Assembly: GCA_965230565.1 (NCBI GenBank)
Contig: CBDDLH010000003.1
Location: forward strand, 310,001 to 374,000
Direction of reading: 5' to 3'
DNA: 64,000 nt
Origin: BCD1 sp965230565
Lineage (GTDB): Bacteria > Bacteroidota > Bacteroidia > Chitinophagales > Saprospiraceae
Below, in pieces: positions 43,678 to 53,116 of this stretch (positions are counted from its first letter, which is position 1; each line of letters starts with the position of its first letter). The position numbers and the translations under genes were made by a program. The notes beneath the pieces are model-generated. The model had not been told where the DNA came from. It did no database searches and was given only the letters and a program-made list of their open reading frames with translations.

Positions 43678-45948
43678 TCACAACCCCAAAATCCGCTTAA
43701 CCACCGGCAACACCACCGTCTCCCTTTCCTCATCAAACTCAACTTCATCCACGGGGCCCGCAAAGATAGGAGAACCCTCCGGTTTCTGGGCCAGCTCCAT
43801 CATTTTTTCCCGTTCTGACTCCGTAAATTCAGCAAAGGCCCGCCTCATTAAAGGTAATACCTCATTAAAATGATCCGGATGCAGGTTGGTGACCCAATTG
43901 TCGATCAACTTCCACAATGCAGGATGATGCACCAAAAGCAAGCCACTGCCGTAAAGAAAACCTTCGATCCACCGGGCGATGGCCAGCACGGAATTGCCTT
44001 TGGAAATCGCAAACTGCATAAGCTTCGCTGTTGCTTCTGAAGACAAAATCGACTTATCAAATAAAATCCTTGTGCATACTCCCTGCAAACGTTCTTCAGC
44101 AATATGAGAAGTAGCTATGGCCGTCAGGGATTTCTGCCATTGTTCACTGAGGTCTTCATTATCAAGTCCGGAAATAGCACGGTGGGTGGCTATGAGTTTT
44201 GAAAAAACTTCTTCCACCACCTCCTCATCAATATTCACACACACGCCAGGCAGACCAATACATATTCTGGGCACAAGTTCATCGATCAGATCACTCACTG
44301 CCGGGATATTGGTCTGCCGAACATCCCCGTATTGCACAATCCAGGCAAGAGGCGGCAAACTTTCCATTAGCGACAGTACCTGATGAGTTTGGGCAGCAAC
44401 AGCCTGCATCTTTTGCAATAGCTCATTCATGATGTCATTCAGCCCGGCATTTAAGGCCTCTTTGACAAATTTGGTTAGTGTTGAAAGATGTTCTTCCTCC
44501 CGGGCATTTTTTACCAGATATTGTGCTGCAGCGGATTTAACCGTATTGCCCCACATGGCTGCTTCAATGATGCGCAAAGCGAAGCCCGGATCCCATTTTA
44601 GTTTCCAATACTCCTTAAAGCTCCCCAGGTCATTGTCAGAAAATGTTTGCTGCCTTCCCCAGTTGATGTCCAGAATATTCAATCGGTGCAGGAGATGACT
44701 TTTCAAAAGGTCGGCCTCTTCCCTCAAATCTATACCTCCTCTGGGGTTTGTTTTGGTACCCTTCAACCACACCTCTTCTGGATTTTCCCAATACTTGGAC
44801 AAACGAGCCGATTTTACAATGCCCATCAAGTCTTTTTGAAAAGGGATCATCGGAATGTGTTCTGATACCTTTCCTACCTTCTCGCCAATGACCAGTGCTT
44901 TACGGATGATATTCAGTTGTAAAGTTTTCCCCTGGCAAAAAACGGCGAGCGCAGCTTCTTCCATTTCCTCCAGTGTCGGAAGCGGTTTTTCTCGCATAGC
45001 CGCCAGTGTATTGGCCAGCCGTACGGCCTCCATGACATGAGCGGGTGAAGAATCAAAATCCTGTTTCCGGAATAATTGTGCCACCCGGGCCATCCACTGG
45101 GTTACCACTTCCTCATGTTTCTCGAATAAAAGATCATACCATGCAGGGGAAACCACTCCTGCACCATACCCACTTTGATTGGCCAGCTGCTCATAACTCC
45201 AGGGAATCCAGCTGACATTCACTTTTGTACGCTTAATGCCTTTGAGCAACGCATTATCACTCCCTACCTTGAATTGATCCACATTCTGCAAAACAGGCAT
45301 ATGCCAGGCACCACAAACCACAGCAATCCTTTCGAAACCATTTTTCCGGGCTTGTCTGATCATCTTGCGCATAAAAGCCTCGCGAAGTAAGGTTTGAGGA
45401 GATTCCTGTCGCCCCAGTTCTTTACGAAGGGTAGTAATGAGTTCATTAACCGCCTCGAAAGTATCCTTGGCTCCCTCGCTGGTTTCAAAAACAATATCCC
45501 ACCAGCGCTCGCTGTCTTTGTATCCGGCAATGGAAGCTACATACCCCAATGGATCATTAATGATCGGTTTCTGGCTTTCATCCTGTAAGGCATCCGCCAG
45601 GCTAGTCTGCCTAATCTCGGCAGCTTCGTCTTCCAGTGTAAATTGCAGAGCCATTGGCAGGTCAATGAACCGGACTTCAATATCCTGTTTCATTGCATAT
45701 CGGATGGCCTGCCACTCTGGTGAATAATTGGCAAACGGGAAATAAGATGCTCTCCGCAGATCATCGGATTTATAGATAAGCAGAGCCACAGGTGGCTGGA
45801 GATGATCATCTTCCGCATACATCAAAGCCGATTGTGCATCCGATGGGCCTTCGATGAGGATGCAATCCGGCTGCATATCCTCTAATGCCCTGACCAGGCT
45901 CCTGGCGGATCCGGGACCATGATGGCGTATGCCGAAGACTTTGAGCAT
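43678..45948 (-). CDS. DUF5682 family protein (orphan)
   Basis: A 756-residue cytosolic protein beginning KVFGIRHHGPGSARSLVRAL and PDCILIEGPSDAQ, the hallmark of DUF5682. Gly-His-His and Glu-Gly motifs link it to the TraB/Tiki/ChaN-like fold. A long helical repeat region follows. DUF5682 genes normally sit with a MoxR AAA ATPase, a VWA-domain protein and SWIM zinc-finger genes in a conserved four-part operon of unknown role. None of these partners is present beside it here. Function is unknown. Confidence 0.8.
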   Translation of the reverse strand: MLKVFGIRHHGPGSARSLVRALEDMQPDCILIEGPSDAQSALMYAEDDHLQPPVALLIYKSDDLRRASYFPFANYSPEWQAIRYAMKQDIEVRFIDLPMALQFTLEDEAAEIRQTSLADALQDESQKPIINDPLGYVASIAGYKDSERWWDIVFETSEGAKDTFEAVNELITTLRKELGRQESPQTLLREAFMRKMIRQARKNGFERIAVVCGAWHMPVLQNVDQFKVGSDNALLKGIKRTKVNVSWIPWSYEQLANQSGYGAGVVSPAWYDLLFEKHEEVVTQWMARVAQLFRKQDFDSSPAHVMEAVRLANTLAAMREKPLPTLEEMEEAALAVFCQGKTLQLNIIRKALVIGEKVGKVSEHIPMIPFQKDLMGIVKSARLSKYWENPEEVWLKGTKTNPRGGIDLREEADLLKSHLLHRLNILDINWGRQQTFSDNDLGSFKEYWKLKWDPGFALRIIEAAMWGNTVKSAAAQYLVKNAREEEHLSTLTKFVKEALNAGLNDIMNELLQKMQAVAAQTHQVLSLMESLPPLAWIVQYGDVRQTNIPAVSDLIDELVPRICIGLPGVCVNIDEEVVEEVFSKLIATHRAISGLDNEDLSEQWQKSLTAIATSHIAEERLQGVCTRILFDKSILSSEATAKLMQFAISKGNSVLAIARWIEGFLYGSGLLLVHHPALWKLIDNWVTNLHPDHFNEVLPLMRRAFAEFTESEREKMMELAQKPEGSPIFAGPVDEVEFDEERETVVLPVVKRILGL

Positions 45949-46048
45949 TTTAGACGCGGTTTAATTTATTTGGACGATCAGGTAATCCTGGAAAAATCTC
46001 GTACTTTTAGCGAACAACCATTTTCTCCGAAGACAAAAATAACCATTA

Positions 46049-46131
46049 TGACCGGTAAGCGAACCATAACCGCAAACAATCTCTCTTTCGATTGCTATAC
46101 TGCCGGCGATAGTTCATTTGTTAAAGTTTAA
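46049..46131 (+). pseudogene. Possible N-terminal relic of an alpha/beta hydrolase
   Basis: MTGKRTITANNLSFDCYTAG reads like the start of an epoxide-hydrolase-type alpha/beta hydrolase (RTVTANGLTFHYLEAG pattern), but the frame ends after 27 codons, before the expected LLLHGFP nucleophile region. It lies in the 209-bp gap between DUF5682 and the next gene. It may also be chance. Confidence 0.35.
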
Positions 46132-46157
46132 CAACCCATAACCAAAATTGACCGTTT

Positions 46158-47099
46158 ATGCATCACACACAAAAAACAATGCCTAAAATCATTTTATTAC
46201 TGACCAGTTTTTTTGCCGTATTAATGCTCTACGGTCAACAAGTGGCAGATACTTCTTATAACCCGGTGATCCACGATCCTGGCTATTCTTCCGGGACCGG
46301 ACCTGTAATTTTTATTGATGAGGGACACAACAACTTCCATACAAAAGACGGACGATACCTGGCTTTCGCCAAATTACTGGAAAGAGATGGTTACGTAGTA
46401 AAATCGTATTCCGGAACTTTTAAAAAAAGACAGCTCAAAAAAGGCAAAATCCTCGTCATTTCCAATGCACTTAACGTAGTCAATATCAGTAATTGGGTGT
46501 TACCTAATCCATCTGCTTTCACGGAAAAAGAAATCGACACTGTGGAAGATTGGGTTAGCGATGGCGGCAGTCTTTTCCTGATCGCAGATCATATGCCAAT
46601 GGCAGGAGCTGCGGAAGATTTGGCAAAAGCATTTGGCTTTGAATTCACCAATGGTTTTGTTTTCCATGACTCCATTCGTGGGCCGGCAATTTTTACGATA
46701 AAAGATGGCAGTTTATCGGAAAATACCATCACAAAAGGGAGTAATGAAAAGGAGGCTGTGCAACAAATAGCTTCGTTTACCGGACAGGCTTTTAAATGCC
46801 CGGCTGAAGCCAACCCCATTTTGACCTTCCGGGGAGATTATGTTAATATGCTACCCGATACTGCATGGGTTTTCAATGCTAACACAAAACAAATTTCCGC
46901 CGATGACTGGACACAGGGTGCTTACAAAAAGCATGGCAAAGGCCGGATCGTAGTTTTTGGCGAAGCTGCAATGTTTTCGGCTCAGCTAGCTGGTCCTCAA
47001 AAATTCAGGGCAGGCATGAATAGTGATGTTGCTCCGGAAAATTATCAGCTGCTGCTCAATATTATCCATTGGCTGGACGGGAAATTGGAAGATGAATAA
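46158..47099 (+). CDS. Secreted DUF4350-like protein
   Basis: A signal peptide (about 8-27, ending MLYGQQ) is followed by a Rossmann-like domain with VIFIDEGHNNFHTKDGRYLAF and WVSDGGSLFLIADHMPM, a pattern found in the DUF4350/GATase1-like group of predicted surface-associated proteins that sense or bind small molecules. Residues near GRIVVFGEAAMFSAQ close the domain. No catalytic Cys-His-Glu triad is clear. It may be transcribed with the following membrane-protein gene (10 bp apart). Function unknown. Confidence 0.6.
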   Translation: MHHTQKTMPKIILLLTSFFAVLMLYGQQVADTSYNPVIHDPGYSSGTGPVIFIDEGHNNFHTKDGRYLAFAKLLERDGYVVKSYSGTFKKRQLKKGKILVISNALNVVNISNWVLPNPSAFTEKEIDTVEDWVSDGGSLFLIADHMPMAGAAEDLAKAFGFEFTNGFVFHDSIRGPAIFTIKDGSLSENTITKGSNEKEAVQQIASFTGQAFKCPAEANPILTFRGDYVNMLPDTAWVFNANTKQISADDWTQGAYKKHGKGRIVVFGEAAMFSAQLAGPQKFRAGMNSDVAPENYQLLLNIIHWLDGKLEDE

Positions 47100-47109
47100 A
47101 ACTTGAATA

Positions 47110-47844
47110 TTGAAGAATAGCAACCTAAATATCCTAAGGTCAATTGGATTTATTATCGGCCTTTCTGTTTTACTTTTGAACGACTTTCTGTTCAAAGGCA
47201 TATACGGCAATTGGCTGACAGGTAAGCTTTCGGATTTTGCAGGCCTTTTTATATTCCCGCTTTTTTGGGCGGCGCTTTTTCCAAGATTAAAAAAGGCTAT
47301 TTTCGTTTCAACAGCTCTGATTTTCATTTGGTGGAAATCGCCATTATCCTCATCATTTATTCTTTTTTGTCAGGAGACTCTGAATTACCCAATAAACAGG
47401 GTGGTTGATTATTCTGACCTGATGGCTTTATTGATCATTCCGGCAGCTTATTTTTATTATCAGCATTTGAACATAAGGTTATATCCAAGGATTAATCCTC
47501 TTTTGGTTGGCTTGATCGCCTTTTTTGCCTTTGCGGCTACCTCAGAACATCGCCCGCAAATTTATTTTCATGATAGCCCGGTATTTCCCGTTGTTGCATG
47601 GGAAAAATCGGTTGATACTTTTTATTATCAGAAGAGAGGAATCAGGATCTTAGAACGATGCTATATTGACAGCAACTGACCCTGTACCGCACATATGAAA
47701 TTTGGGGAAATCAGAATTAACGGAGGCATAGCGGCTGAATTTGATACGATGATCTTCTTGAGAGTGGAAGCCATTCCCTTGTTTAAGGACCCAAAAAGAA
47801 GGGATGACTTTGAAAAAATTCCTTACAAAACGCAATCTTTCTGA
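47110..47844 (+). pseudogene. Multi-TM membrane protein interrupted by a nonsense codon
   Basis: A TTG-started frame with about five transmembrane helices (FIIGLSVLLLNDFLF onward) stops at TGA 47677-47679, then continues in the same frame with PCTAHMKFGEIRINGGIAA to 47844. Continuity of sense across the stop points to a recent nonsense mutation, giving an intact length near 245 residues. A selenocysteine reading is not supported. Family not recognised; there is a conserved KLSDFAGLFIFPL segment. It abuts another decayed gene. Confidence 0.55.
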
Positions 47845-47940
47845 ATATGCTTTGCCGGCACTTAGAAATTTTTCGAATCTCCAATGAATCTACTGTACCT
47901 TAAGAAAGCTGGACACTTTCTCCTTAACTACTAATTGTTT

Positions 47941-48559
47941 TGGAAAAAAGAATCATTCTCATTCAAAGCATCCAGACTACATGGCCCCTACCGGCAATAT
48001 CACCCTAATGGAACCGTTTGGGTTTCCGGAAACTATGTTCAACGGTGTTGAGGATGGTGTCTGGTCAGTCTATCATTCAAATGGTAGACTTGAGAAAGGA
48101 AATACATTTCATTGAGGGGCAACGCACCCATGAGATCTTCGATATAATAATGATAAAATCTATCAGGAAGAAAAGTTTATTTCCAGAAAGGTTTTTGTGA
48201 GGAATAACCTGATTGGATTGGGATTATCCATCTTACTTGGATTGGTCTTGCTGTTTAAACTGGTATTTCCCGGCAAGCTGGAGCGATCAAAAATCCATTT
48301 AGGAATTATCTTTTTCGTTTCTTTGACGCCCCCAATCTTGGCAAAAATTTTGCAAACAGTCATTCCCGTTTTTCATTCTTGGAATGATTTCTCAATATTT
48401 CTTTCACATATTTTTTATCATTTCATTGCTTCAATCTTAATCCTCCTGCTTTACAACCTCAAACCCAGGTCCGGCAATGAAAATTTGTGGCTTGTACTTT
48501 TACTCACTATCATGATCATCATTTATGAGCAGTGGTTCTTTATCAAGGATTTTTTGTAA
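47941..48559 (+). pseudogene. MORN-repeat/YwqK-like gene with a C-terminal membrane domain, multiply frameshifted
   Basis: The pieces LHGPYRQYHPNGTVWVSGNY and EDGVWSVYHSNGRLEKGNTF are MORN repeats as in YwqK-family antitoxin-like proteins. They are separated by a one-base insertion near 48037, another near 48110 and a one-base deletion near 48143. The last frame then reads KIYQEEKFISRKVFVRNN and four hydrophobic helices to 48559. Repairing the three indels gives one continuous protein. Genuine decay is likely, since neighbouring genes read cleanly. Confidence 0.65.
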
Positions 48560-48624
48560 TAATTTTGATTGGATAATCCTCTTTACCAGGAGTACTTTTC
48601 CCTGGCCAGCAATGAGATGGCATA

Positions 48625-48783
48625 CCTAAAGGCACGCTTTTAAATAATTTCTACATCAATGCCACCGAGATTAGGCTCCGAATGGGGTCTCGGGGATGTT
48701 TCCTGTTCCGCATCTATATGATGCCAGCGGCATCCAATCCCGATCTAATCCGGCTACGACAGTCAATCCCCGGTGCCTTTAGG
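48625..48783. repeat. Structured inverted-repeat element
   Basis: CCTAAAGGCAC (48625-48635) and GTGCCTTTAGG (48773-48783) are perfect reverse complements. Inside are CCGAGA...TCTCGG and the palindrome GATGCC-AGC-GGCATC. This 159-bp unit has no ORF and fits a REP/MITE-type element in the 300-bp gap before the OYE gene. Confidence 0.6.
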
Positions 48784-48863
48784 TACCGAACCCCGTTCAA
48801 CTCCCCAAAGATTCCGTATCTTGAGGTTTTTAGCCTAAGCTTCCACTCAAAACTCTCTAAGCC

Positions 48864-50099
48864 ATGTCAACCAACCTCTTAAAAACTCCTTTTACTCTCC
48901 CTTGCGGCGCTACATTAAAGAACCGCCTGGTAAAAGCCGCGATGACAGAACGCATTGGTGACCGGAAAAATCAGGCCGTAAAGGAGCACAACCATCTATA
49001 CGAAACCTGGGCAGACTCGGGAGCAGGACTTTTGATCACCGGCAATGTCATTATTGATCGGACACACCTGGAATCAGCTTGTAATGTGGTTTTTGATGAC
49101 CAAACGGATATCGACAAATTGCGGTCATGGGCTGAGGCAGGCAAAAAAAATGGCACCCACATATGGGTCCAAATTTCTCATGGAGGGCGTCAGACCAATA
49201 TGGTGAATGCTTTCAGACCTAAAGCTCCTTCAGCCGTTAAGCTCAAAAAGCTGGGTTTGTTTGGGAAACCCAAAGCGATGACCGAAGAAGATATCCAGGC
49301 AGTGATCAACGGCTTCGTGAAAGCAGCTGTAATTGCAAAAAAAGCAGGGTTCACCGGCATACAGATCCATTCCGCACACGGATATTTACTCAGTCAGTTT
49401 CTTTCGCCAATCACCAACCGAAGGTCCGATCAATGGGGAGGTAGTATCGAAAATCGAAGCAGGTTACTTTTGTCCATTATCCATTTGATACGTAAAGAAG
49501 TCGGAACAGAATTTGCTATTTCCGTGAAACTGAATTCCTCGGATTTCCAAAAAGGTGGATTCACGGAAGAGGAATCCCTGGAAGTGATTCAAAAACTGGA
49601 TAAAGCTGGAATTGATCTGCTTGAAATTTCGGGGGGAACATACGACAAAGTTGCATTCCTGATGATGAATGACCAAAAGCAACCGCTTAGGGAAAGCACC
49701 CGTGCCCGGGAAGCTTACTTCCTGGAATTTGCCGCCAAAGTTCGAGCAGTAAGTAAAATCCCTTTAATGATCACCGGGGGGTTCCGCACCCATCAATTTT
49801 GCAATGAAGCACTGGAAAAGAAAGAACTGGACCTGGTCGGCATGGCCAGACCTTTTATTACCAACCTCGACGATATCCCCGGCTTTTTAATGGGACGGAT
49901 TCCCCAATTTGACAACCTTGTATTAAGAACAGGATACAAAGTTATCGATGACCTTGCCGAAGGCGGATTTTATGCCAAACAGATCATTGAACTGGCCCGG
50001 GGAAGAGAAGTAAATTTGGGTATGAGCCCTCTTGCCGCATCCTGGTTCTTCTTATCGTATGAAGTCCGGAAAGGACTAATGAGAAAAATATTCGGATGA
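48864..50099 (+). CDS. NADH:flavin oxidoreductase (old yellow enzyme family)
   Basis: An FMN TIM-barrel ene-reductase. Seen: TLPCGATLKNRLVKAAMTE, the substrate/flavin QISHGGRQTN motif (about 105-114), FTGIQIHSAHGYLLSQFLSP with the conserved His-Gly, and NRRSDQWGGSIENRSR, with MITGGFRTHQF near the phosphate-binding loop. Length 411 without a C-terminal FAD/NAD domain fits the classic OYE-like rather than the 2,4-dienoyl-CoA reductase type. Substrate not determinable. It stands alone. Confidence 0.88.
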   Translation: MSTNLLKTPFTLPCGATLKNRLVKAAMTERIGDRKNQAVKEHNHLYETWADSGAGLLITGNVIIDRTHLESACNVVFDDQTDIDKLRSWAEAGKKNGTHIWVQISHGGRQTNMVNAFRPKAPSAVKLKKLGLFGKPKAMTEEDIQAVINGFVKAAVIAKKAGFTGIQIHSAHGYLLSQFLSPITNRRSDQWGGSIENRSRLLLSIIHLIRKEVGTEFAISVKLNSSDFQKGGFTEEESLEVIQKLDKAGIDLLEISGGTYDKVAFLMMNDQKQPLRESTRAREAYFLEFAAKVRAVSKIPLMITGGFRTHQFCNEALEKKELDLVGMARPFITNLDDIPGFLMGRIPQFDNLVLRTGYKVIDDLAEGGFYAKQIIELARGREVNLGMSPLAASWFFLSYEVRKGLMRKIFG

Positions 50100-50209
50100 T
50101 TAGATTTTGATTATTATCTTGAAGATTCAAATCCTCCCCACCCTCCATACGTCTCTCTGTTTGTGTAAATAATACTAATATTTTATTCACTAACCTTAAC
50201 TACACAGTC

Positions 50210-50746
50210 ATGAAAAACTTAACAACTTCAGCGGCCGGTTGGGTAATTGCCACCATCGCTCTTTCAGCACTCGTATTAATGGGCATTTCACGCCCTGAAA
50301 CTGTTCCTGCAGAGGAACCTGCCGTCCAAATGGAAAATTTTGGGACGGAACCATTTATCGGGGAGATTACGATGTTCGCCGGTAACTTTGCTCCAAGAGG
50401 CTGGGCTTTATGCGACGGTCAATTACTAGCCATCAACGGGAATGAAGCTCTTTTTTCCCTTTTGGGAACAACCTATGGAGGAGATGGAAGAACAACTTTT
50501 GCCCTACCGGATTTACGGGGAAGAGTTGTCATTCATGCAGGTACTGGCCCGGGCTTATCAACTTACCGCCTTGGTCAAAAGGCAGGCGTCGAAAGCATAA
50601 CTGCTCCTGAAGGAGTCCCCGTAAAAGTAGAAAGATACGGACAAAGAAAAGTAATGCCGGTAGAAGCGCCTCACTCCAACATCCAGCCTTATGGAACCGT
50701 AAATTACATTATTGCCCTGCAAGGAGTATATCCTTCCAGGAATTAA
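50210..50746 (+). CDS. Phage tail collar-domain (MdpB-like) protein
   Basis: An N-terminal hydrophobic segment (about 10-28) is followed by a tail collar domain: FIGEITMFAGNFAPRGWALC, TYGGDGRTTFALPDLRGRV and a C-terminal NYIIALQGVYPSRN. Such microcystin-dependent-protein-like proteins occur in bacterial genomes outside prophages and are thought to form trimeric surface or tail structures. The N-terminal segment suggests export. No other phage genes adjoin it. It is followed by a good terminator. Confidence 0.8.
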   Translation: MKNLTTSAAGWVIATIALSALVLMGISRPETVPAEEPAVQMENFGTEPFIGEITMFAGNFAPRGWALCDGQLLAINGNEALFSLLGTTYGGDGRTTFALPDLRGRVVIHAGTGPGLSTYRLGQKAGVESITAPEGVPVKVERYGQRKVMPVEAPHSNIQPYGTVNYIIALQGVYPSRN

Positions 50747-50762
50747 TTAAAAGATATTTTAT

Positions 50763-50793
50763 GGCACCTTGCTCCAAATGGCAAGGTGCCTTT
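50763..50793 (+). terminator. Rho-independent terminator
   Basis: GGCACCTTGC (50763-50772) and GCAAGGTGCC (50781-50790) form a perfect 10-bp stem with an 8-base loop, followed by TTTAATTT. It lies 16 bp after the tail-collar gene. Confidence 0.85.
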
Positions 50794-50804
50794 AATTTCG
50801 AGTT

Positions 50805-51245
50805 ATGAAAAAATCAGACTCACCTATTATCGTTGAAGTTCCCTTTAATTCCAGCAAAGAGATTATTTGGCAGGCAATTACCAACCATGCGCGGATGATT
50901 CAGTGGTTTTTCGATAACATACCCGACTTCAAACCTCAAGTCGGGTTCAAAACCCGCTTTGCAGTCAGTCCCGGAGATCGGACTTTTACGCATTGCTGGG
51001 AAATCACCGAAGTGGAACCTTTGGAGAAGATCACCTACAATTGGCATTATGAAGAATATCCGGGAGATTCATTTGTTACGTTTGATTTATTACCTTCAAA
51101 TGATCAGACAATTTTGAAACTAACCATGACGATCATAGAAGACTTTCCTGACGAAATTCAGGAATTCACGGTGGATAGTTGCAGAGGCGGGTGGAATTAC
51201 TTTCTGGGAGAGAACCTAAGGAAGTATTTGGAAAAAATTGAATAA
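50805..51245 (+). CDS. SRPBCC (START/AHSA1-like) domain protein
   Basis: A single helix-grip fold of about 146 residues: IVEVPFNSSKEIIWQAITNH, then WFFDNIPDFKPQVG and ITEVEPLEKITYNWHYEEYP, ending in a long helix (SCRGGWNYFLGENLRKYLEK). AHSA1/SRPBCC proteins bind hydrophobic ligands or Hsp90-type partners; a specific ligand cannot be named. Cytosolic. A second SRPBCC gene lies at 53117, unlike enough to be a separate member. Confidence 0.82.
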   Translation: MKKSDSPIIVEVPFNSSKEIIWQAITNHARMIQWFFDNIPDFKPQVGFKTRFAVSPGDRTFTHCWEITEVEPLEKITYNWHYEEYPGDSFVTFDLLPSNDQTILKLTMTIIEDFPDEIQEFTVDSCRGGWNYFLGENLRKYLEKIE

Positions 51246-51337
51246 TAAGCTGTTGCAACAAATTCAGCAACTCTTTTTTATCATCTGTGTTTAACACTAT
51301 TTTCTAATTTTACAGCAGAAAAAGACCCTTTCAGACT

Positions 51338-52297
51338 ATGAACAATTTCTTTAGAACTATAGCTCAACTATTGGTTTTTTGTGGATTAATTCTGGCAGGA
51401 CTAACTTTCTGCGAAAAGGAATCATTTGCACCAGATCAATATAAAACTCAAAATGCCATCATCATTGTAATGGATGGTGCCCGGTTTTCAGAAACCTGGG
51501 GGGACCCCACCCATCAGTATATTCCATACATGGCAGAAAAAATGGCCAAAGAAGGTGTTTTCTACAACCATTTTTACAACAATGGCCCTACCTATACAAA
51601 TGCCGGGCACACGGCCATGACTACAGGTTTTTACCAGGAAATCAATAATTCCGGAAATGAACTACCCCAAAACCCTTCTATTTTTCAACACTGGCTGGAA
51701 TCAACAAGCCAGGACAGCCTAAAATCATGGATCGTGGCGAGTAAGGATAAGCTGGAGATATTATCCGATTGTTCGAAACCAGAATGGGAAGGAAAAAACA
51801 AGCCTGCTGTTAACTGCGGTATTAACGGCCTGGGATCAGGTTATCGCCATGACAGTATCACCTATGAAAACGCTTTAAAAATCCTGGCCACTCATCATCC
51901 CAAATTGATGCTCATAAATTTTAGACAACCAGATTTTTCGGGACATCAAAACGATTGGGATAAATATGTAAACAGCATTCAAAAGACAGACGAATACGTC
52001 TATAAAATTTGGTCCTTCCTTCAAAATGAGCACTTCTATAGCGACAGGACAGCCCTTTTTATCACCAATGACCATGGACGACATCTGGATGACATAAAAA
52101 CCGGTTTCAAAGACCATGGCGATGATTGTGAAGGCTGCCGCCACATCAACCTTTATGCGTGGGGTCCCGATTTCAAAAAAGGGTTTACTTTGGATAACCA
52201 GAGGGAACTGATTGACATCCCAGCTACCATCGCTGAACTTTTACAGTTCGATATTCCGGAATGCGAGGGTACGGTGATGGAGGAATTATTTAAATAA
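51338..52297 (+). CDS. Alkaline-phosphatase-superfamily lipoprotein
   Basis: A signal peptide with a lipobox-like LAGLTFC (Cys about 25) precedes a phosphodiesterase/sulfatase-type fold. Metal and nucleophile motifs include IIIVMDGARFSETWGD, TYTNAGHTAMTTGFY with the catalytic Thr region, and ITNDHGRHLDD near the C-terminus. The length of 319 is compact for the family. Likely role: hydrolysis of a phosphate or sulfate ester in the periplasm. Context gives no substrate. Confidence 0.75.
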   Translation: MNNFFRTIAQLLVFCGLILAGLTFCEKESFAPDQYKTQNAIIIVMDGARFSETWGDPTHQYIPYMAEKMAKEGVFYNHFYNNGPTYTNAGHTAMTTGFYQEINNSGNELPQNPSIFQHWLESTSQDSLKSWIVASKDKLEILSDCSKPEWEGKNKPAVNCGINGLGSGYRHDSITYENALKILATHHPKLMLINFRQPDFSGHQNDWDKYVNSIQKTDEYVYKIWSFLQNEHFYSDRTALFITNDHGRHLDDIKTGFKDHGDDCEGCRHINLYAWGPDFKKGFTLDNQRELIDIPATIAELLQFDIPECEGTVMEELFK

Positions 52298-52344
52298 TTG
52301 CCCCGAAACACAGGAAACTTATTTCAAAACCAATAACCACTTCC

Positions 52345-53106
52345 ATGATTAAATTTTTCAGAAAAATAAGACAGCAGCTGATTGGGGAGGGCAAGGTTAG
52401 AAAGTACCTGGTTTATGCTCTTGGAGAGATCCTGTTGGTTGTGATCGGAATTCTTATCGCTTTACAGGTCAACAACTGGAATCAGGAAAAAAAGAACAGA
52501 ATCATTGAAGCAGAATTACTTCAGGCTTTACATCAGGAATTCACCTATAACCAGGAGCAGGCTACATTGGCAATCGATCTATTAAATACCGTAAAATCGG
52601 ACATGATCCTGATGCTCCAATTTACGGGCCCGGAATACAATGATATAAGTGTGCAGAAATTTGAAGCATTAATTTCCGGAGCAGGAAAGGACGAACTGGA
52701 ATATCATCCGAGCATCGGAGTGGTTCAGGACATTATCAATGCGGGGCAATTAAACAATATTTCAAATACCGACCTGCGCCGAAAGCTGGCATCCTGGGAA
52801 AGCAAGTTGAGAAAACTGGATAACCAGGAAAATATTGTTGAATCCTATCGGGAAGGCATTAAGGATATCACGATAGAAAATGGCAATATGGTAAACCTTT
52901 TTATCAATGTTGGTCTTCCGGAATTTAAAAATATGGAAGCTTCCGCTTTTAAAACAGACCCAAGGATGATGCTGGCTTCTCAGAAGCTGGAAAACCTCAT
53001 TGCCTACAAACTTGCTGCAACCAACTCCCTTGAAGCCAATTATCTGGACCTTGAAAAAGAGATCCGGGAAATCCTGTCGTTATTAGAACAGGAAATCAAT
53101 CAATAA
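52345..53106 (+). CDS. DUF6090 family membrane protein
   Basis: The N-terminus MIKFFRKIRQQLIGEGKV followed by YLVYALGEILLVVIGILIAL (a single transmembrane helix) and QVNNWNQEKK is the hallmark of the DUF6090 family, very common in Bacteroidota. The rest is a helical extracytoplasmic domain of about 190 residues with heptad-like leucines. Function is unknown. It is followed 10 bp later by the SRPBCC gene. Confidence 0.82.
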   Translation: MIKFFRKIRQQLIGEGKVRKYLVYALGEILLVVIGILIALQVNNWNQEKKNRIIEAELLQALHQEFTYNQEQATLAIDLLNTVKSDMILMLQFTGPEYNDISVQKFEALISGAGKDELEYHPSIGVVQDIINAGQLNNISNTDLRRKLASWESKLRKLDNQENIVESYREGIKDITIENGNMVNLFINVGLPEFKNMEASAFKTDPRMMLASQKLENLIAYKLAATNSLEANYLDLEKEIREILSLLEQEINQ

Positions 53107-53116
53107 ACAAATCGGC

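Noticed and set aside
45919..46131. 70-codon ORF overlapping the DUF5682 start
   Set aside because: The first part is the reverse strand of the DUF5682 gene; only the last 27 codons resemble a hydrolase start, listed separately as a relic.
47677..47679. TGA as a selenocysteine codon
   Set aside because: No SECIS-like hairpin is evident directly downstream and nothing suggests a redox active site; nonsense mutation is simpler.
50210..50746. Prophage, because of a tail collar domain
   Set aside because: No integrase, terminase, capsid or other phage genes adjoin; such collar proteins are common outside prophages in Bacteroidota.
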